Positions 1 through 6,317 of a stretch of 11,963 bases of DNA are shown here, piece by piece. How positions within the stretch are numbered: position 1 is the stretch's first letter; every line of letters starts with the position of its first letter. This DNA comes from JBDTMT01 sp033764095 (GTDB taxonomy: Bacteria; Desulfobacterota; Binatia; HRBIN30; CADEER01): assembly GCA_033764095.1 (NCBI GenBank), contig JANRJF010000357.1, positions 1-11,963 on the forward strand, in the 5' to 3' direction. A program made the position numbers and the translations under genes. The notes below the pieces were generated by a model, which saw nothing but the letters and a program-made list of their open reading frames with translations, was not told the origin of the DNA and did not search any database.

Positions 1-1098
1 CACCCGCGGCAGCCGCTTGCCGACCGCCTTTTCGATGCGCCGCAGGTCCTCCTCCTCGTCGGGGGCCACGAAGGTGAAGGCGTCGCCGGTCGCCTCGGCG
101 CGCGCGGTGCGGCCGACGCGGTGGATGTAGTCCTCGGGCACCTCCGGCACGTCGAAGTTCACGACGTGGCCGAGCGCTTCGATGTCGATGCCGCGCGCCG
201 CGATGTCGGTCGCCACCAGCACGCGGTACTTGCCGCTCTTGAAGCCGGCCAGCGCTTCGGTGCGCTGCGCCTGCGAGCGGTTGCCGTGGATGCGCTCGGC
301 CTTGATGCCGTGCTGGGTCAGATAGGCCTGCAGCCGGTTGGCGCGGTGCTTGGTCCGGGTGAAGGCGAGCGCCTCGCGCATCTCGCCGCGCTCCAGCAGC
401 GCCACCAGCAACGGCGCCTTGAGCTCCTGCGGCACCGGGTAGACCGCCTGGGTGATGCCGACCGCCGGCGCCGCCTTGCGCTCGCGGTTGATGGTCACCG
501 GGTTGTGCAGCATCTCGCGGGTCAGCGCCTCGATCGGCGGCGGCATGGTGGCGCTGAAGAACAACGTCTGCCGCTTGCTCGGGATGTGGCGCAGCACCTT
601 CTTGATGTCGGGCAGGAAGCCCATGTCGAGCATGCGGTCGGCTTCGTCGAGCACCAGGTACTGCAGCCCGTCGAGCTTCGCATAGGGTGCCTTGAAGTGA
701 TCGAGCAGGCGGCCGGGGGTGGCGACGATCAGGTCGACACCGCTGCGGAAGGCGTGCTCCTGCGGCCCCATGCCGACGCCGCCGTACACCGCCGCGGCGG
801 TGAGCGGCGTGTGCACGGCGATGGCGTTGAGCTCCTCGACGATCTGCGCCGCCAGCTCGCGCGTCGGTGTCAGCACCAGCGCGCGCGTGGTGCGCCGCGG
901 CGTCGCCATCAGGCGGTGCAGGATGGGCAGCAGGAACGCCGCCGTCTTGCCGCTGCCGGTCATCGCGCAGGCGAGCACGTCGCGCCCCTCCAGCGCCGGC
1001 GGAATGGCGTCGGACTGGATCGGCGTCGGACGGGCGAAGCCGAGCTCCTTCAGGCCGCGCTCCAGGTCGGGGTGCAGGCCGAGTGAACCGAATGGCAT
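1..1098 (-). CDS. RhlE-type DEAD-box ATP-dependent RNA helicase (3' end beyond the window)
   Basis: The minus-strand frame is open from an ATG at 1098 to the left edge, giving 366 codons with no stop, so the C-terminal tail is missing. It should be an ATP-dependent RNA helicase remodelling rRNA or mRNA structure in the cytoplasm. All core motifs are visible in order: Q motif GFARPTPIQ (20-28), Walker A AMTGSGKT (45-52), PTRELA (78-83), TPGR (127-130), DEAD (151-154), SAT (182-184), ATDIAARGID (296-305) and HRVGRTAR (326-333). The second RecA-like lobe is complete. The start is well set: a GAGGAG ribosome site lies 5 nt before ATG and overlaps the stop codon of the upstream cyclotransferase-like gene, with only 9 bp between the two genes, so they are probably co-transcribed. 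The family assignment is secure. The subfamily (RhlE rather than DbpA, SrmB or CsdA) rests on the short N-terminus and overall resemblance, because the diagnostic C-terminal extension is not in the window. Confidence 0.95.
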   Translation of the reverse strand, partial: MPFGSLGLHPDLERGLKELGFARPTPIQSDAIPPALEGRDVLACAMTGSGKTAAFLLPILHRLMATPRRTTRALVLTPTRELAAQIVEELNAIAVHTPLTAAAVYGGVGMGPQEHAFRSGVDLIVATPGRLLDHFKAPYAKLDGLQYLVLDEADRMLDMGFLPDIKKVLRHIPSKRQTLFFSATMPPPIEALTREMLHNPVTINRERKAAPAVGITQAVYPVPQELKAPLLVALLERGEMREALAFTRTKHRANRLQAYLTQHGIKAERIHGNRSQAQRTEALAGFKSGKYRVLVATDIAARGIDIEALGHVVNFDVPEVPEDYIHRVGRTARAEATGDAFTFVAPDEEEDLRRIEKAVGKRLPRV

Positions 1099-1103
1099 GG
1101 ATG

Positions 1104-1109
1104 CTCCTC
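1104..1109 (-). promoter_or_regulatory. Shine-Dalgarno site of the DEAD-box helicase gene
   Basis: On the minus strand GAGGAG lies 5 nt before the ATG at 1098 and overlaps the TGA stop of the preceding gene (1110-1108). It fixes the helicase start and suggests translational coupling of the two genes. Confidence 0.7.
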
Positions 1110-1665
1110 AGGGACGCGGGCGCGCCAGGCGCATGGCCGCGTCGATCATGCCGCGCGCGGCGCGCGCCGCGGCTTTCTCCGGCTCGGCCGGAATGGCGCG
1201 CAGCGCGGCGATGTAGTCGTCGGGCAGGCCGTGCTCCAGCGCCCCCTCGATCAGCAGTTGCATGTAGCGCGTCGACGGCCTGAGCCGATCGTCGCGCTTC
1301 GCCGAGCTGAGCGAGCGCGCCTGCAGTGGCGCCGCGTCCGGTTCGGCGAGCAACCGGGCCTGCACCTCGACCGAGGCGTAATTGCCGATGCGTACGCCCT
1401 CGGTGAGCTCGACGTGCTCGTGATCCTCGCTGGTCAACTCGTAGCAGACGCCGAGCACCTCGGCGCCGTCCTCGCGCACGATGTTGGCGAACGAGTGCGC
1501 CAGCGAGATCAGCGGCGGTTTGTCGAGCACCAGTCGCCAGCCCGGCACGCGCACCGGCACGGCGCGCCGGTACGCGACCCGACGCCGGCCGCACAGGGTC
1601 GCGGTCTGCATGTTGGAGCCGTAGGCGAAGTACCAGACGTGCGACACGGTCTGCTGGTAGAGCAC
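1108..1665 (-). CDS. Gamma-glutamylcyclotransferase (GGCT/AIG2-like) family protein
   Basis: A 185-aa soluble protein. The N-terminal WYFAYGSNM (11-19) is the signature of the gamma-glutamylcyclotransferase-like fold, whose members release 5-oxoproline from gamma-glutamyl amino acids, gamma-glutamylamines or glutathione. The second landmark is ELTEGVRIGNY (86-96), where E89 sits where the family's catalytic glutamate is expected. The third is the C-terminal RPSTRYMQLLIEGALEHGLP (129-148), typical of the bacterial branch. The substrate cannot be told from sequence. The start is uncertain: the longest frame begins at a GTG (1665) with no visible ribosome site, and a second GTG at residue 7 would give a protein beginning just before the YGSN strand, as is usual in the family. 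No in-frame ATG lies upstream in the divergent gap. The gene is followed 9 bp downstream by the helicase gene, giving a likely two-gene transcript; no functional link between them is evident. Confidence 0.85.
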   Translation of the reverse strand: MLYQQTVSHVWYFAYGSNMQTATLCGRRRVAYRRAVPVRVPGWRLVLDKPPLISLAHSFANIVREDGAEVLGVCYELTSEDHEHVELTEGVRIGNYASVEVQARLLAEPDAAPLQARSLSSAKRDDRLRPSTRYMQLLIEGALEHGLPDDYIAALRAIPAEPEKAAARAARGMIDAAMRLARPRP

Positions 1666-1783
1666 GAACGGCGCCGAGAAGCGACGGTGGCGGCGGTCAG
1701 CTCTCAGCTGTCGACCCTCCGCTGACCGAATCGAAGTGCGCCGGCGCTATCCCGGCGCGACGCGGATGTACTAGTGACGCTGC
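1666..1783. promoter_or_regulatory. Divergent intergenic region with an 8-bp inverted repeat
   Basis: A 118-bp gap between the divergently transcribed cyclotransferase-like gene (minus) and the small exported protein (plus), so it must hold promoters for both. I see no convincing -35/-10 pair. It does contain a perfect inverted repeat, CGGTCAGC (1694-1701) and GCTGACCG (1721-1728), with a 19-nt spacer, and within it the imperfect direct repeat TCAGCTC/TCAGCTG (1697-1710). The repeat lies about 29-63 bp before the cyclotransferase-like start, so it could be an operator or a leader hairpin. Its role is unproven. Confidence 0.35.
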
Positions 1784-2377
1784 ATGCGAATGCTCGCGCT
1801 GTTGCTGGTTGCCGCCGCCGCGGCGGTGGAGATCAACGCCGCCACCGACTCACAGCTCACCGGGCTCGGCTTCAGCCCGGCGCAGGCGGCGCAAATCGTC
1901 CGCTACCGCCAGGAGAACGGCGCCTTCCGTCAGATCGAGGAGCTGCTGGCAGTGCCGCAGATCACCCCGGCCCTGCTCGCCAGGCTGCGCGGCGGTCTGA
2001 CCCTCACCGGGCAGCGCGCGCCAGCCCGGTTGGAGGTCGCGGCCGCACCCGTCGGTGTCGCCGTCGAGCAGGCGCGCAGCGAGTGGCAGAACCTCTACGG
2101 CGCCATCCTCTTCGCCGTCTCGGCCCAGCTGCGCAACTCCGGCACGGCGCCGCTGCGCGCCGTACACGTCCGGCTGGAGCTGCTCGACGCCGACGGCAAG
2201 CTGGTCGCCAGCGCCGACGGCTGGAACCTCGCCGCCGAGGCGCTGACCGAGAATCCCAAGGCGACGGTTGCCCCGATCGCCGCCGGCGCCAGCGACCCGC
2301 TGCGCCTGTCGATCGACAAGGGCGACATCAGCCGCCCCTTCCAGCTCGCGTGGCTGTCGGTGATCGAACCGCACTGA
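1784..2377 (+). CDS. Exported helix-hairpin-helix plus FxLYD-like beta-sandwich protein
   Basis: A 197-aa protein with three parts. Residues 1-14 (MRMLALLLVAAAAA) form a short signal peptide or N-terminal anchor. Residues 15-74 resemble the ComEA-type helix-hairpin-helix: VEINAAT start, then LGFSPAQAAQIVRYRQENG, GAFRQIEELLAVPQI, and a closing LARLRGGLTL. In ComEA this fold binds DNA outside the cytoplasmic membrane. Residues about 100-195 look like an FxLYD/DUF3426-type extracytoplasmic beta-sandwich: SAQLRNSGTAPLRAVHVRL, LLDADGKLVAS, then IAAGASDPLRLSID. This resembles all-beta domains of bacterial envelope proteins. ATG at 1784 is chosen because it keeps the whole hydrophobic leader; an ATG at 1790 would remove only two residues. 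No clear ribosome site is visible. It stands alone, divergent from the gene to its left and convergent with the dihydrolipoyl dehydrogenase gene to its right. Without other competence genes in view a DNA-uptake role is only a possibility; the HhH may serve protein contact instead. Confidence 0.75.
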   Translation: MRMLALLLVAAAAAVEINAATDSQLTGLGFSPAQAAQIVRYRQENGAFRQIEELLAVPQITPALLARLRGGLTLTGQRAPARLEVAAAPVGVAVEQARSEWQNLYGAILFAVSAQLRNSGTAPLRAVHVRLELLDADGKLVASADGWNLAAEALTENPKATVAPIAAGASDPLRLSIDKGDISRPFQLAWLSVIEPH

Positions 2378-2386
2378 TCGGGCTGT

Positions 2387-2420
2387 GGCCGCCTTCGGCC
2401 GCGCGCGCAGCGCGCGCGCC
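2387..2420. terminator. Tandem GC hairpins between convergent genes, possible bidirectional terminator
   Basis: Two adjacent inverted repeats fill the 52-bp gap between convergent stop codons: GGCCG-CCTT-CGGCC (2387-2400) and GCGCGCGC-AGC-GCGCGCGC (2401-2419). On the plus strand they are followed by CGTTTCACTCT, a weak T-rich tract. Position and structure fit a terminator serving both genes; a poor U-tract lowers confidence. Confidence 0.5.
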
Positions 2421-2429
2421 GTTTCACTC

Positions 2430-3824
2430 TCACACGTTCAGCGCCCGGTCCCACGCCGCCAGCGTCGCCTCGCCGATCATCTCCGACAGGGTCGGATGCG
2501 GGAACACGGTGCGCATGAGCTCGGCCTCGGTGCTCTCCAGCGTGCGCGCCAGCGCGAAGGTGCCGATCAGCTCGGTGGCGTCGGCGCCGAACAGGTGGGC
2601 GCCGAGCAGCTCGCCGGAATCGGCGTCGAAGATCGTCTTCACCAGCCCCTCCGGCTCGGCCATCGCGATCGCCTTGCCGTTGGCCTGGTAGGGAAAGCGG
2701 CCGACCCGCAGGGTGCGGCCGGCGGCACGCGCCGCCGCTTCGGTGAGGCCGAGGCTGGCGACCTGCGGCCGGCAGTACGTGCAGGCCGGCACGTCGCGCG
2801 GCGCCAGCGGCTCGACGCCCGGCACGCCGGCGAGATGCTCGACGCACAGCACGCCCTCGTGGCTCGCCTTGTGCGCCAGCCACGGCGGCCCGGCGAGATC
2901 GCCGATGGCGTAGAGGCCGGGCTCGTCGGTAGCCAGCCACTCGTCGACCACCACATGGCCCTTCTCGACGCGCGCCCGGGTCGTCTCCAGGCCGATGTGC
3001 TCGACGTTGCCGGCTATGCCAACCGCGAGAATGATCGCGTTCACGGTGATCGGCGAGAGCAGGCCCTTGCCGAGATCGAGCGTCGCGGTGAGGCCGTCGG
3101 CGTGCGGCTCGACCGCCTGCAGCGTCGCGCCGCTGTGGATGCTGATGCCGCGCTTCTCGAAGCTCGTGCGGGCCAACCCGGCAATCTCGGCGTCCTCCGC
3201 CGGCAGGATCTGCTCGAGCGCCTCGACCAACGTCACCCGGCTGCCCATGTCGGCATAGAAACTCGCGAATTCGACGCCGATCGCGCCGGCGCCGACGATC
3301 AGCACCGCGCCGGGCAGGCGCTCGGGCACCATCGCTTCCCTGTAGGTCCAGATCCGCTCGCCGTCCGGCTGCAGGTTCGGCAGGGCGCGCGCCCGCGCCC
3401 CGGTGGCGAGGATGATGTGCGGCGCCTCCAGGCGGGCGATGCCCTGCCCGTCCTTCTCGACGATCAGACGCCCCGGCCCGTCGAGCCGGCCCCAGCCGTC
3501 GAACACCTCGACGGCGTGCTTCTTCATCAGGAACTTGACGCCGGACGCCAGCTTCTTCGCCACCGCGCGCGAGCGCGCCACCAGCTTGCCGAGGTCCACC
3601 CGCACCTCGCCGAGGCTGAAGCCGTGCACGTCGGCGTGGCGCAGCAGGTGGTAGACCTCGGCGGTGCGCAACAGGCCCTTGGTCGGAATGCAGCCCCAGT
3701 TGAGGCAGATGCCGCCGAGATGCTGTGCCTCGACCAGTGCCGTCTTGAGCCCGAGCTGGCGGGCGCGAATGGCCGCCACGTAGCCGCCCGGACCGCCGCC
3801 CACCACGATGAGGTCGTGCGTCAT
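2430..3824 (-). CDS. lpdA: Dihydrolipoyl dehydrogenase (E3)
   Basis: A 464-aa cytoplasmic flavoprotein that reoxidises dihydrolipoamide on 2-oxoacid dehydrogenase complexes or the glycine cleavage system, passing electrons through FAD to NAD+. The expected landmarks are present: N-terminal FAD-binding VVGGGPGG (7-14); the redox disulfide GGICLNWGC with C40 and C45; NAD-binding VGAGAIGVEFASFYADMGS (177-195); the second FAD contact LYAIGDLAG (304-312); and the C-terminal dimerisation motif HPTLSE with catalytic His443 and Glu448. Length matches the family. The frame extends upstream to 3890, but that stretch is repeat array, so I start at ATG 3824 (MTHDLIVVGG), which puts the FAD motif at the usual distance from the N-terminus. 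No strong ribosome site precedes it. No E1, E2 or lipoylation gene is in the window, so which complex it serves is unknown. Related reductases such as mercuric or glutathione reductase are less likely, given the HPTLSE tail and the lack of an HMA domain. Confidence 0.93.
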   Translation of the reverse strand: MTHDLIVVGGGPGGYVAAIRARQLGLKTALVEAQHLGGICLNWGCIPTKGLLRTAEVYHLLRHADVHGFSLGEVRVDLGKLVARSRAVAKKLASGVKFLMKKHAVEVFDGWGRLDGPGRLIVEKDGQGIARLEAPHIILATGARARALPNLQPDGERIWTYREAMVPERLPGAVLIVGAGAIGVEFASFYADMGSRVTLVEALEQILPAEDAEIAGLARTSFEKRGISIHSGATLQAVEPHADGLTATLDLGKGLLSPITVNAIILAVGIAGNVEHIGLETTRARVEKGHVVVDEWLATDEPGLYAIGDLAGPPWLAHKASHEGVLCVEHLAGVPGVEPLAPRDVPACTYCRPQVASLGLTEAAARAAGRTLRVGRFPYQANGKAIAMAEPEGLVKTIFDADSGELLGAHLFGADATELIGTFALARTLESTEAELMRTVFPHPTLSEMIGEATLAAWDRALNV

Positions 3825-3845
3825 GAGGGGAGAGTAGCAGAAGCA

Positions 3846-3970
3846 AGCGATGAGCGATGAGCGATGGGCGATGAGCGATCCGGCGACCAACCTACCCCCC
3901 CATCGCTCATCGCTCGTCGCTCATCGCTTCCCCCTCGTCGCTCGTCGCTCATCGCTTCCTCCTCATCGCG
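3846..3970. repeat. Heptanucleotide repeat array with two opposed arms
   Basis: The gap between divergent lpdA and the TetR gene is mostly a 7-bp repeat. The left arm reads GCGATGA, GCGATGA, GCGATGG, GCGATGA, GCGAT (3847-3879). After 21 unrelated bases the complement follows as ten in-phase heptamers (3901-3970), mostly CATCGCT or CGTCGCT with two degenerate units, TCCCCCT and TCCTCCT. The arms can pair: 3853-3879 with 3902-3928 gives a stem of about 27 bp with two G-T wobbles and a 22-nt loop. Because the period is not a multiple of three it is unlikely to be coding. It lies just upstream of lpdA, so it may fall in that gene's leader or promoter. It could be a replication-slippage array, a REP-like element or a structured leader; the sequence alone does not decide. 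Confidence 0.9.
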
Positions 3971-4022
3971 CGAGATTGATTGTACGCTTGGTTGGAAGGC
4001 TGGGGGCTGGTAGCGTCGCCGG

Positions 4023-4646
4023 GTGAAGACGATCCGCCGACGCGCCAAACGCCTGCCACCCAACGACCGCCGCCAACAACTGCTCGAATGCGCCGTCGGC
4101 GTGTTCGCCCAACGCGGCCTCGGTCGCGCCGCGCACGCCGACGTGGCGCGCGCCGCCGGCGTCTCGGTGCCGACCGTGTTCGCCTACTTCCGCACGCGCG
4201 GCGTGCTGGTGCGCTCGGTGCTGGACGAGGTGGCGCGCTACTTCAACGAGATGGCCGACCGCTTCCACCACGGCGAGACGCCCGGCACGCGCACCCTGCT
4301 CAACCACGCCATCGCCTTCGCCACCTCGGTGGACAGCGACCCGGACTACGCCCGCGTCCTGCTGGAGTGGAGCACGGCGACGCGCGAGGACGAGTGGCCG
4401 CTCTTCCTGCGCTTCCAGGAGGCGATGTTCCAGCGCTGCGCCGCCACCATCAGCCGCGGCCAGGCGGAAGGCGACATCGATCCGACCGTCGACGCCGACA
4501 TCGCCTCGCTGATGATCGTCGGCGCCAGCTGGATGCTGATCCAGATGAGCTTCACGCGCTGGCCGATCGAACGCGTGCACCGTTTCATGCTCGCCCAGTT
4601 GCGCGGCGCACTCGGCGCCGACGCGGTAGCGCGCGCGCTGGCCTGA
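4023..4646 (+). CDS. TetR/AcrR-family transcriptional regulator
   Basis: A 207-aa predicted one-component regulator. Residues about 15-65 form a TetR-type DNA-binding domain: DRRQQLLECAVGVFAQRGLG (helix 1), AAHADVARAAGVSVPTVFAYF (helices 2-3, with the recognition helix at VPTVFAYF), then RTRGVLVRSVLDEV. Residues 70-207 are all-helical, as expected for the ligand-binding and dimerisation domain, with an acidic stretch STATREDEWPLFLRFQEAMF and a hydrophobic LMIVGASWMLIQMSF near the C-terminus. Ligand and targets are unknown. The gene starts at a GTG; no in-frame start lies upstream and no strong ribosome site is visible. It is divergent from lpdA across the heptamer array, which makes lpdA or its own promoter the nearest candidate targets. 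I see no clear palindromic TetR operator in the remaining unique sequence (3971-4022). It converges on the cytochrome operon, which it could regulate only in trans. Confidence 0.9.
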   Translation: MKTIRRRAKRLPPNDRRQQLLECAVGVFAQRGLGRAAHADVARAAGVSVPTVFAYFRTRGVLVRSVLDEVARYFNEMADRFHHGETPGTRTLLNHAIAFATSVDSDPDYARVLLEWSTATREDEWPLFLRFQEAMFQRCAATISRGQAEGDIDPTVDADIASLMIVGASWMLIQMSFTRWPIERVHRFMLAQLRGALGADAVARALA

Positions 4647-4824
4647 CGCGGCATCGGGAACACCCTGCTCCACCACACGGCCCACCGAGCCTGGTGTCCG
4701 CCGTCGAGATCGGCGCTGCCCTTGAGCGGCGCAGACGCGAGGCGTCGCTGAGCACTGCGGCCCGCGCCAGGTGCTCGACACTCCGCGCGAGCTCGCGGCC
4801 GTCTGGACGGCGTGGCGTCGACCG

Positions 4825-4854
4825 ACTGGCGGGCGGGCATGCCCGCCCGCCAGT
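4825..4854. terminator. 30-bp perfect palindrome between convergent genes, likely bidirectional terminator
   Basis: A perfect inverted repeat with 15-bp arms (left arm ACTGGCGGGCGGGCA) centred on GCATGC at 4837-4842. It begins 5 bp beyond the TAG stop (4862-4860) of the last operon gene and lies about 180 bp after the TetR stop, between convergent genes. It would form a very stable hairpin in RNA from either strand. There is no U-tract, so it may instead stabilise 3' ends or be a protein-binding site. The rest of the 4647-4859 gap shows only small palindromes (for example CGCGAGCTCGCG at 4786-4797). Confidence 0.6.
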
Positions 4855-4859
4855 GGTGG

Positions 4860-6317
4860 CTACTCGACGCCGAAGGAGACGCCGACCAGGCTGACGCCGC
4901 CGGCGACGGCGGTGTCGCTCAGGCACATCGGGTCGGGCATCGGCTGGTAGACGCACGCCTGCAGACCGGTGGAGTCCTTGCAGCGGGCGACGGCGCCATC
5001 GACGTCGGCCGCCGCATCGGCGAGGTCGGCGGCATGGGTCGCCTGGCAGTCGATCGGCGAGCCCGCCGTGATGTTGGCGAGCTCGCAGGCGGCGAGCGTC
5101 TTCTGCACGCCGAGAATGCCCTTGGTCATCGCCTTGGCGATCGACTTCTGGCAGCTGCGCGCCTGCAGCGACGCCACCGCCGGCGGCAGGTCGGGCGGCG
5201 TGACGCCGTAGGTCGCCGACAGCATCGCGTCGGTCACCGCCGCCTGCGTGCACACCAGGCAGTCGGCGAGGTGCAGCATGTTGGTGACCGCGATGCCGTC
5301 GCACGGCGCCGGACACGTCGTCGGCAGACCGGCCAGCGTCGGGCTCAGGCTGGCGCCGGCACAGAGCTTGTCCTTGCTGCCGCCGACGTAGCTGCGCAGC
5401 CGCTCCTCGGCGGCCTGCAGGCGCAGGTCGCGGCGGCCGACGTCGCAGGCGCGGCCGCTGACCTCGTCGGTCAGGCAGCGCGTCCACTCGCTGAGGTTGG
5501 TCTTGGCGTACTTGCGATACTGCTTGTCGATCGCGCCCAGGCAGGCGGCACGGGTCGGCGCCGGGGCGCGCGGGATGACGATGCCGAGCGCGGTGACCGA
5601 CAGATCGATGGTCGGCTCGTCGGGATCGTCCGAGACGATGCGCAGCGTCGCACCGGCGGCCAGGCTCATCGTCGGCGTGAAGGTCACCTCCAGCGTCGCG
5701 CTGCCGCCGACCGGGATGACGAACGGCGCCGCCGGCGCCAGCAGGCTGAGGCTGGCGTCGTGCGGGCCGAAGAATCCGGCGCTGCTGACGGTGATCGGAT
5801 CGTCCTGGCCGTAGTTGGCGATGGTGACGATCTCGGTGTGACTGCCGCCCACTTCGGTGACGAAGCTGAGGTCGGCCGGCGTGACCCGGATGTCCTTCGG
5901 TTCCAGGCAGGAGGGCACGCCCGGCGTGATCAGCGACTGGAAGTTGACCGGCGTGTTGAAGGCCAGGTCGAAGGTGTCGCAGGCGTAGCCGGGCAGCGTG
6001 CCGTGGACGGTGATCTCGTCGACGTTCGAGAAGCCGTCGCCGTCGGTGTCGGCGCTCTCGACGGCGAGAATCGCATCGGTGATCGGCTTGCTGATGTAGA
6101 GCTGCTGCTCGATCGCGACGCCGAACGGGTTGCGCGCGCCGGTCCCGTTCCAGTTGCGGTGGCAGACGCCGCACGCGTACAGGTCGTCCCCCGGCGACAG
6201 ACCGTACAGGCTGGTGAAGGTATCGAAATAGAGCGGCCGCGCGGCAGCCGGGCCGGCGACGGCGAGCAACACGGCGACCACCGCGGCGAGGCGCGGCGCG
6301 AAGCGGCGGGCGCTCAT
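4860..6317 (-). CDS. Exported monoheme cytochrome with EF-hand-like loop, HYDIN-like Ig domain and C-terminal Cys-rich module
   Basis: A 485-aa secreted or periplasmic mosaic. Residues 1-27 are a signal peptide ending near GPAAARP. One heme-c site, CGVCH (49-53), follows. Residues 90-101 (DTDGDGFSNVDE) match the 12-position calcium loop, with acidic residues at 90, 92, 94 and 101. Residues about 142-246 form an Ig-like beta domain of the HYDIN/choice-of-anchor type: IRVTPADLSF, TVSSAGFFG, ATLEVTFTPTMSLAAGATLRI, DDPDEPTIDLSV. Residues 259-455 are a 13-Cys module with the same cysteine spacing as in the upstream cytochrome: C259, 281, 291, 319, 335, 339, 353, 356, 389, 411, 424, 446, 455. The start is fixed by the ATGA overlap with the preceding gene and by AAGGGGG about 7 nt upstream; the open frame upstream to 6503 lies inside that gene. 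It is the last operon gene. A role in electron transfer or as a partner of the five-heme protein is inferred; there is no membrane anchor or sorting signal. Confidence 0.85.
   Translation of the reverse strand: MSARRFAPRLAAVVAVLLAVAGPAAARPLYFDTFTSLYGLSPGDDLYACGVCHRNWNGTGARNPFGVAIEQQLYISKPITDAILAVESADTDGDGFSNVDEITVHGTLPGYACDTFDLAFNTPVNFQSLITPGVPSCLEPKDIRVTPADLSFVTEVGGSHTEIVTIANYGQDDPITVSSAGFFGPHDASLSLLAPAAPFVIPVGGSATLEVTFTPTMSLAAGATLRIVSDDPDEPTIDLSVTALGIVIPRAPAPTRAACLGAIDKQYRKYAKTNLSEWTRCLTDEVSGRACDVGRRDLRLQAAEERLRSYVGGSKDKLCAGASLSPTLAGLPTTCPAPCDGIAVTNMLHLADCLVCTQAAVTDAMLSATYGVTPPDLPPAVASLQARSCQKSIAKAMTKGILGVQKTLAACELANITAGSPIDCQATHAADLADAAADVDGAVARCKDSTGLQACVYQPMPDPMCLSDTAVAGGVSLVGVSFGVE

Noticed and set aside
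2385..3860. 491-codon plus-strand frame opposite lpdA
   Set aside because: It lies antisense to a gene with every dihydrolipoyl dehydrogenase motif and has no recognisable domain of its own.
3825..3890. Longer lpdA start at 3890
   Set aside because: The added 22 residues are encoded by the heptamer repeat and would displace the FAD-binding strand from the N-terminus.
3846..3970. CRISPR array
   Set aside because: The units are 7 bp, contiguous and without spacers, and no cas gene is present.
3821..4063. Short minus-strand frame with MSDERR-type peptide repeats
   Set aside because: The peptide repeat is just the 7-bp DNA repeat read in three phases (21 bp = 7 codons). There is no ribosome site or independent coding evidence.
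5240..5300. CxxC pairs in the Cys-rich modules as additional heme sites
   Set aside because: None is followed by His (they read CLVC-T, CSIC-L and CIVC-N), so they do not meet the CXXCH heme-c motif.
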